Assembly: GCA_963717985.1 (NCBI GenBank)
Contig: CAVQYC010000001.1
Coordinates: 628,930 to 692,929 of the forward strand
Direction of reading: 5' to 3'
DNA: 64,000 nucleotides
Source of the DNA: BOG-1155 sp963717985
GTDB lineage: Bacteria > Desulfobacterota > Syntrophorhabdia > Syntrophorhabdales > WCHB1-27
The stretch's first letter is position 1, and each line of letters begins with the position of its first letter. The notes under the pieces were generated by a model. The model was not told where the DNA came from and did not search any database. It saw only the letters and a list, made by a program, of their open reading frames with translations. Shown piece after piece: positions 59,032 through 64,000 of this stretch. A program made the position numbers and the translations under genes.

Positions 59032-62000
59032 ATGGCGAAGCTCGAAGATCTGAAACCAAATGCATCCCTCCGGGGTATTCTTCCTGATTGCCTCGTGACC
59101 GTAGTTCAAGTCCAGTGGTTCGGGTCTGAGGCTCTGGAGCTTACCTATAAAGACCCCACGGGCAAGGTGGCAAACGAGCTTCTCTACCGTCATGATGAGC
59201 CGAGAATAGAAGTCGTCGAGCAAGGCCGTCCGTGGAGCTTCGACGGGGACGGCCACATGTTTCGTCTCGTCTCAGAGGCTCATCGCATAAGGCTCGCACA
59301 TCTCTTCGACCCAGTTCTCGCGGTCCATACCTCGGTGGTGGAGCCGCTGCCCCATCAAATCACCGCCGTGTATGAAGCAATGCTGCCCCGCCAGCCCTTG
59401 CGATTCCTTCTTGCGGATGATCCCGGGTCAGGAAAAACAATCATGGCGGGTTTGCTGATCAAGGAATTGATCGCGCGAGGTGATCTTCACCGGTGTCTTG
59501 TCGTCTGCCCCGGCAGCCTCGCCGAACAGTGGCAGGACGAGCTTTTTCGCAGGTTTCAGCTCCCCTTCGAGATTCTCACCAATGATAAACTCGAAGCCGC
59601 ACGGACAGGAAATTGGTTTCTCGAAAACAATCTCGTTATAGCCCGCCTCGATAAGCTCAGCCGCGGCGAGGACGTGCAGGTGAAGCTATCGGTTCCTGAT
59701 GCACGGTGGGACCTCATTGTCTGCGATGAGGCGCATAAGATGTCTGCGACCTATTTCGGGGGCGAGATCAAGTACACGAAACGGTACAGGCTTGGGCAGC
59801 TTCTCTCAACGCTCACCCGTCATTTCCTGCTTTTGACTGCCACGCCGCACAACGGTAAGGAAGAGGATTTCCAGCTCTTTATGGCCCTGCTCGATGGGGA
59901 TCGTTTCGAGGGCAGGTTCCGTGACGGAGTTCATGCAGTTGATGTGTCCGACCTTATGCGCCGGATGGTAAAGGAAAATCTTCTGAAATTCGACGCAACA
60001 CCCCTCTTCCCTGAGCGCTTGGCCTACACGGTGCCCTACAGGCTCTCCGATGCCGAGGCGCAGCTTTACAAGGCCGTCACAGAGTACGTTCGGGAAGAAT
60101 TCAACCGGGCCGAGGCCCTTCAAAACGACAAACGTGCAGGTACGGTGGGCTTCGCCCTTACCATTCTGCAGCGGCGCCTTGCATCTTCACCGGAAGCAAT
60201 ATATCAGTCATTACGGCGTCGCAAAGAGCGTCTCGAAGGCCGCCTCCGAGAACTGGAACTCCTCCAGCGTGGAGCAATTGCTTCACAGGCCTTGGCGCCC
60301 GAGATTCCCACCCTCGATGCGGAGGCCGCCGAGGACCTCGACGAGGCCCCTGACAATGAAGTCGCCGAAGCGGAGGAACAAATCCTTGATCAGGCAACGG
60401 CGGCACAGACCATCGCAGAGCTGAAGGCCGAAATCGAAACGCTCCGACAGCTTGAAGCCCTTGCTCTCGGCGTGCGACGTGGCGGCGAAGATAAGAAGTG
60501 GCGGGAGCTCGCAACCCTGCTTGCCGAAATATTTACCTCAGCGGCCATCGGCAACAGAGTCGCGGCAGGCATTGCCGCATATGGCGCCGGCAGACCACCC
60601 ACGTTCACCTCCTCAACACACCAGAAGCTCGTTCTGTTCACCGAACATCGAGATACCCTCAACTATCTTGAACAACGTATCTCCACGCTTCTCGGTCGCA
60701 AAGAGGCCGTCGTGTGTATTCATGGCGGTATGGGCCGTGAAGAGCGCATGAAGACACAAGAGTCCTTCAAACACGACCCGGAAGTGAAGATATTGCTTGC
60801 AACGGACGCCGCAGGTGAGGGCATCAACCTCCAACGCGCCCATCTTATGGTGAACTACGATCTCCCCTGGAATCCGAATCGAATCGAGCAGAGGTTCGGC
60901 CGCATCCACAGGATCGGACAGACGGAGGTTTGCCACTTATGGAACCTTGTGGCCGAGGAGACCCGAGAGGGCGAGGTCTACCGGACATTGCTCGATAAAC
61001 TGGAGGAGGCACGGAAGGCCCTGGGAGGCCAGGTCTTCGACATTCTCGGCAAAGTTATTTTTGGTGGCAAGCCCCTTCGGGAACTCCTCATAGAAGCCAT
61101 ACGTTACGGAGAACAGCCAGAAGTACGCGCCCGCCTTTCGCAGGTTGTCACCAGCGCCTTTGACCGTGACAAACTTTGTAATCTCATAGAGGAACGGGCC
61201 TTGGTCCACGATGCAATGGATGTCAGCCGGGTTCATCGGGTGCGGGAGGAGATGGAACGGGCTGAAGCTCGCCGGCTGCAACCCCATTATATTGAATCTT
61301 TTTTTCTGGAGGCATTCAAACTATTGGGGGGCAGCATCCGGCAACGGGAGCCAAGGCGTTTCGAAGTCACCCATGTTCCAGCGCCTATCCGCAACCGTGA
61401 CCGGCTCATCGGGTACGGCGAACCCGTCCTCTCGCGGTACGAACGCATCGTTTTCGAAAAATCCCTTATCAGTCCTCAGGGGCAGCCACTTGCGGCCTTT
61501 ATCTGCCCTGGTCACCCACTTCTTGATGCCGCTATCGACCTTGTCATAGAACGCCACCGTGACCTCCTCCGCCGTGGTACAATTCTTGTCGACGATTGTG
61601 ATCCCGGCACTGAACCCCGGATGCTCTTCTACCTCGATCACGTGGTACAAGATGCAAGCACGACACGTTTCGGGGAACGGCACATAGTCTCAAAGCGCAT
61701 GTTCTATGTCGAAATGGATCGCTCGGGTGACATGCGATACCTCCATTATGCTCCTTATCTTGATTTTCGTCCGCTACGGGGTGGCGAGCCCGACGTTGCC
61801 ACCATTCTCGGTCAGCCCGAGTGCTCCTGGATCGACAGGGAGCTCGAAAAGAAGGCGCAGTCCTATGCAATAGCCCATGTGGTGCCGGAACATTACGAAG
61901 AGGTGCGGAGTCGAAAAGTGGAACTGCTGGGCAAAACCGAAGCGGCCGTGAAGGAGCGCCTGACCAAGGAGATCAGCTACTGGGACCATAGGGCTGAAGA

Positions 62001-62610
62001 TCTCAAACTCCAGGAGCAGGCAGGGAAACCGAGTGCACGGCTTAATTCTATGGAGGCCCGTAAGAGGGCCGATCTTCTCCAGACACGGCTTGAAAAACGA
62101 ATGGAGGAATTAAAGCTGGAATCGAAGCTTTCGTCATTGCCCCCGGTAATCCTCGGCGGCACGCTTATTGTCCCAGCTGGCCTCCTTGCCCGGATTGCAC
62201 CCTCACGAACCTCGAGACCACAAATTTGCCAGGATACTCAGCTGTCGGCCGCACGAGCCCGAGAAATCATCATGCAGGTCGAACGCGACCTCGGCTTTGA
62301 CCCGGTTGATCGGGAAACAGATAAATTGGGCTATGACATCGAGAGCCACATTCCGGGTACGGGCCGGCTACGCTTCATCGAGGTAAAGGGGCGAGTCACA
62401 GGGGCGGAGACTATCACGGTGACCCGCAATGAGATCCTATATTCCTTCAACAAACCCGACGAGTTTATCCTTGCTATTGTTGAATTTATGGGTGATGATC
62501 ATAGGGTACATTATCTTAGGCAGCCCTTTCAGCGCGAGCCCGATTTCGGCGTGACCAGCGTCAACTACAGTTTTGGAGAGCTTCTTGCTCGGGCAGGTGA
62601 ACCGGTATGA
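59032..62610 (+). CDS. SNF2-family helicase with C-terminal DUF3883 (nuclease-like) domain
   Basis: 1192 residues. Superfamily 2 motifs: I in LLADDPGSGKTIMAG, II in IVCDEAHKMS (DEAH-like), III in LLLTATPHNG, then the second RecA domain (LFTEHRDTLNYLEQRI, TDAAGEGINLQRA, EQRFGRIHRIGQ). Motif I has DDPGSGKT where SNF2 proteins usually have DEVGLGKT. The last 100 residues carry GYDIESH and RFIEVKGRV, the Asp and Glu-x-Lys of a PD-(D/E)xK-like DUF3883 domain. Such proteins are frequent in defence islands (related to DrmD). Start: GAGGA before ATG 59032; the stop overlaps the next ATG. Confidence 0.85.
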   Translation: MAKLEDLKPNASLRGILPDCLVTVVQVQWFGSEALELTYKDPTGKVANELLYRHDEPRIEVVEQGRPWSFDGDGHMFRLVSEAHRIRLAHLFDPVLAVHTSVVEPLPHQITAVYEAMLPRQPLRFLLADDPGSGKTIMAGLLIKELIARGDLHRCLVVCPGSLAEQWQDELFRRFQLPFEILTNDKLEAARTGNWFLENNLVIARLDKLSRGEDVQVKLSVPDARWDLIVCDEAHKMSATYFGGEIKYTKRYRLGQLLSTLTRHFLLLTATPHNGKEEDFQLFMALLDGDRFEGRFRDGVHAVDVSDLMRRMVKENLLKFDATPLFPERLAYTVPYRLSDAEAQLYKAVTEYVREEFNRAEALQNDKRAGTVGFALTILQRRLASSPEAIYQSLRRRKERLEGRLRELELLQRGAIASQALAPEIPTLDAEAAEDLDEAPDNEVAEAEEQILDQATAAQTIAELKAEIETLRQLEALALGVRRGGEDKKWRELATLLAEIFTSAAIGNRVAAGIAAYGAGRPPTFTSSTHQKLVLFTEHRDTLNYLEQRISTLLGRKEAVVCIHGGMGREERMKTQESFKHDPEVKILLATDAAGEGINLQRAHLMVNYDLPWNPNRIEQRFGRIHRIGQTEVCHLWNLVAEETREGEVYRTLLDKLEEARKALGGQVFDILGKVIFGGKPLRELLIEAIRYGEQPEVRARLSQVVTSAFDRDKLCNLIEERALVHDAMDVSRVHRVREEMERAEARRLQPHYIESFFLEAFKLLGGSIRQREPRRFEVTHVPAPIRNRDRLIGYGEPVLSRYERIVFEKSLISPQGQPLAAFICPGHPLLDAAIDLVIERHRDLLRRGTILVDDCDPGTEPRMLFYLDHVVQDASTTRFGERHIVSKRMFYVEMDRSGDMRYLHYAPYLDFRPLRGGEPDVATILGQPECSWIDRELEKKAQSYAIAHVVPEHYEEVRSRKVELLGKTEAAVKERLTKEISYWDHRAEDLKLQEQAGKPSARLNSMEARKRADLLQTRLEKRMEELKLESKLSSLPPVILGGTLIVPAGLLARIAPSRTSRPQICQDTQLSAARAREIIMQVERDLGFDPVDRETDKLGYDIESHIPGTGRLRFIEVKGRVTGAETITVTRNEILYSFNKPDEFILAIVEFMGDDHRVHYLRQPFQREPDFGVTSVNYSFGELLARAGEPV

Positions 62611-63476
62611 TTCATTACTTGCCAACTATTAAGAGTGATAGGGATGGTTTTGATCAACTTGCCGAACTCGCCTCCGATTCCGGGGATTTATATAACGACC
62701 AGTTGGAACTTAATTTTTCGCGTTGCGGTTTCTTCGATGCGAACATGGCCGCAGCCCTTGCGGCAATTCTCGCCCGGGTCGCAGATCGATTTAACACGAT
62801 TGAAATCGTGAAGGTGCCCCCGCCAATTGCGAATATCCTGCGCAAGAACAGCTTCTTGGTCCCTTACGGGTATCGGCAACTTGAGGATGTAAACCGTACC
62901 ACAGTCCCATTTATCCGCGTTCAGCTTTCGGACAAACAAGTCTTCGCCGATTATCTGAGGCGGCACATGAATGGCAAGGGAATTCCGCGAATGACCGAAG
63001 CTATGAGCAAACGGTTTCGCGATAATGTTTTTGAGGTGTTCCAGAATGCGGCCATCCATTCTGAGTCACACGTAGGTGTGTTTGTGTGCGGTCAATTCTA
63101 TCCACAGCTTCAACGCCTTGACCTGACGATTGCCGACGCGGGTGTTGGTATTAGAGCAAACGTCCGTCGTTATCTCGGCACCAAGATATCTTCGGTGGAT
63201 GCCATAAGATGGGCCCTCCAAAAAGGCCACACTACAAAGACAGGCCCCCATCCTGGCGGGCTCGGGCTTAAGTTCCTGATGGATTTTATTAAATTGAATG
63301 GCGGCAAAATCCAAATTGCGTCACGATTTGGGTTTTATGAGTACAATAAGGGCTCAGACTTATTTGTGAAGCTTGCCGCTGATTTTACCGGCACCGTCGT
63401 CAACCTCGAAATTAATACGGGCGACACAAATGCCTATCAGTTGACTTCGGAAATATCGGCGGATGACATTTTTTAG
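62607..63476 (+). CDS. STAS-like plus GHKL/HATPase protein (anti-sigma-factor-kinase-like)
   Basis: 289 residues. The first 90 look STAS-like (NQLELNFSRCGFFDANMAAALAA in NDQLELNF...). Residues about 125-270 have GHKL ATPase boxes: N box VFEVFQNAAIHSESH, G1 TIADAGVGI, G2 PGGLGLKFL and a last strand TGTVVNLEIN. No histidine phospho-acceptor domain, so it resembles RsbW/RsbT or MORC-type ATPases rather than a sensor kinase. Overlaps the helicase stop by 4 bp, so they act together. Confidence 0.75.
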   Translation: MIHYLPTIKSDRDGFDQLAELASDSGDLYNDQLELNFSRCGFFDANMAAALAAILARVADRFNTIEIVKVPPPIANILRKNSFLVPYGYRQLEDVNRTTVPFIRVQLSDKQVFADYLRRHMNGKGIPRMTEAMSKRFRDNVFEVFQNAAIHSESHVGVFVCGQFYPQLQRLDLTIADAGVGIRANVRRYLGTKISSVDAIRWALQKGHTTKTGPHPGGLGLKFLMDFIKLNGGKIQIASRFGFYEYNKGSDLFVKLAADFTGTVVNLEINTGDTNAYQLTSEISADDIF

Positions 63477-63497
63477 CAGAAGAATGGAGGACTACCT

Positions 63498-63854
63498 ATG
63501 AAGGAAGAAATCACGGTACGTGTTTATGATATTGTCGGCGGCCCTATTTTTATCTCGGCGGAAGATGGGCAGAGGGTATATGAAAAGATTGCCCCCCTCT
63601 TGCGCGAAGGGCATAGAGTTGTTCTTTCATTTAGCCAGGTTGAGACCATGATATCCACCTTTCTAAACGCAGCCGTAGGTCAACTCTACCGTGAATTCAG
63701 CGAAGACGAAGTACGCGCCCTGTTGACTGTGCAGGAAATGAGTCAGGAGGACATGGTCATGCTCAAACGTGTTGTTGACAACGCAAAATCCTATTTCAAG
63801 AACCCTAAGGAGTTTGACGAGGCATGGAGGGAGGAAATAGGTGATGATGAATAA
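63498..63854 (+). CDS. STAS-like DUF4325 protein
   Basis: 118 residues, GGAGG upstream of ATG 63498. Matches the DUF4325 pattern: a strand-rich start (ITVRVYDIVGG), then HRVVLSFSQVETMISTFLNAAVGQLYREF (shown in part), equivalent to the phospho-acceptor loop and helix of STAS anti-sigma antagonists. Likely the partner of the HATPase upstream, in the way SpoIIAA pairs with SpoIIAB. Its end overlaps the PIN gene start. Confidence 0.75.
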   Translation: MKEEITVRVYDIVGGPIFISAEDGQRVYEKIAPLLREGHRVVLSFSQVETMISTFLNAAVGQLYREFSEDEVRALLTVQEMSQEDMVMLKRVVDNAKSYFKNPKEFDEAWREEIGDDE

Positions 63855-64000
63855 AGCCTATGATCTGACAACCTACACGTTTTCCACCAAAGAGCCTATG
63901 CTCCTTGATACGAATGTGTGGCTTTTTCTTTTTCCTGCTCCGTCCAATACACCTCGGGGATATGTGATGAAGTATTCGGCTGCTTTCAAACGTATGCATG
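63844..64000 (+). CDS. PIN-domain ribonuclease-like protein (5' part, cut by window end)
   Basis: 52 residues seen, from ATG 63844 (or 63847), overlapping the STAS gene by 11 bp. The N-terminal strand MLLDTNVWLFLF carries the first PIN Asp and the DTNV signature. PIN proteins are metal-dependent RNases, often toxins. The remainder lies outside the window, so other active-site acids cannot be checked. Confidence 0.65.
   Translation, partial: MMNKAYDLTTYTFSTKEPMLLDTNVWLFLFPAPSNTPRGYVMKYSAAFKRMH

Noticed and set aside
1..64000. CRISPR array
   Set aside because: No regularly spaced repeat series; the three 17-bp repeats near 56.5 kb are partly coding and only three in number.

Overview
The window looks like a chromosomal segment of an anaerobic, syntrophy-type bacterium of the former Deltaproteobacteria (Desulfobacterota, possibly near Syntrophorhabdus). 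This is inferred from gene content: a phoH-pgpH-ybeY-lnt operon, a split ATP synthase operon carrying only the membrane sector, a long periplasmic multihaem cytochrome c, an ADP-forming acyl-CoA synthetase fused to an acetyltransferase, and a long-form PurQ. Shine-Dalgarno sequences are strong and GC content is moderately high. No rRNA gene and no CRISPR array was seen.

From about 0.1 to 42.4 kb the segment is ordinary core genome with scattered lineage-specific small genes. In order it holds: a Lon-like protease and an HD-GYP protein; an rRNA methyltransferase and a HesB-like protein; a duplicated leader feeding a pair of small unknown genes; the phoH-pgpH-ybeY-lnt operon; hrcA-grpE-dnaJ without dnaK; a MetE-like protein; purQ; an IHF/HU gene behind a compact folded leader; a deacetylase; an amidohydrolase-GNAT fusion next to an acyl-CoA synthetase-GNAT fusion; a Kdo-kinase-like gene; siroheme and glycogen-debranching genes; several lipoproteins and small envelope proteins; a lytic transglycosylase; a Ttd14-like ATPase; a porin; a chemotaxis receptor; a hybrid histidine kinase; the multihaem cytochrome; and atpZ-atpI-atpB-atpE.

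A tRNA-Lys(CTT) gene at 42566-42642 marks a sharp change. From there to the right edge the window is an accessory, defence-rich island without a visible integrase. It holds a NERD nuclease, an HD phosphohydrolase, a DUF429/Nmad3/Nmad2 nucleotide-modification-type cassette (one gene frameshifted at an A7 run, one truncated), the scar of a Tn3-family transposon, a complete type III CBASS anti-phage operon (TRIP13 ATPase, an unknown 157-residue protein, HORMA protein, CD-NTase, NucC nuclease), a divergent HTH-ImmA/IrrE regulator-protease, an XRE regulator, dinB on an apparently leaderless transcript, an IS21-family element, and at the right edge an operon of SNF2 helicase-DUF3883, STAS-HATPase, STAS-like and PIN proteins that I cannot match to a named defence system.

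The CBASS operon is the clearest complete system. HORMA protein and TRIP13 should switch the CD-NTase on and off, its cyclic nucleotide should activate NucC, and the divergent HTH-peptidase probably represses the operon through a 9-bp inverted repeat between the two genes. The helicase/STAS/HATPase/PIN operon and the 157-residue CBASS protein are the best candidates for something not yet described.
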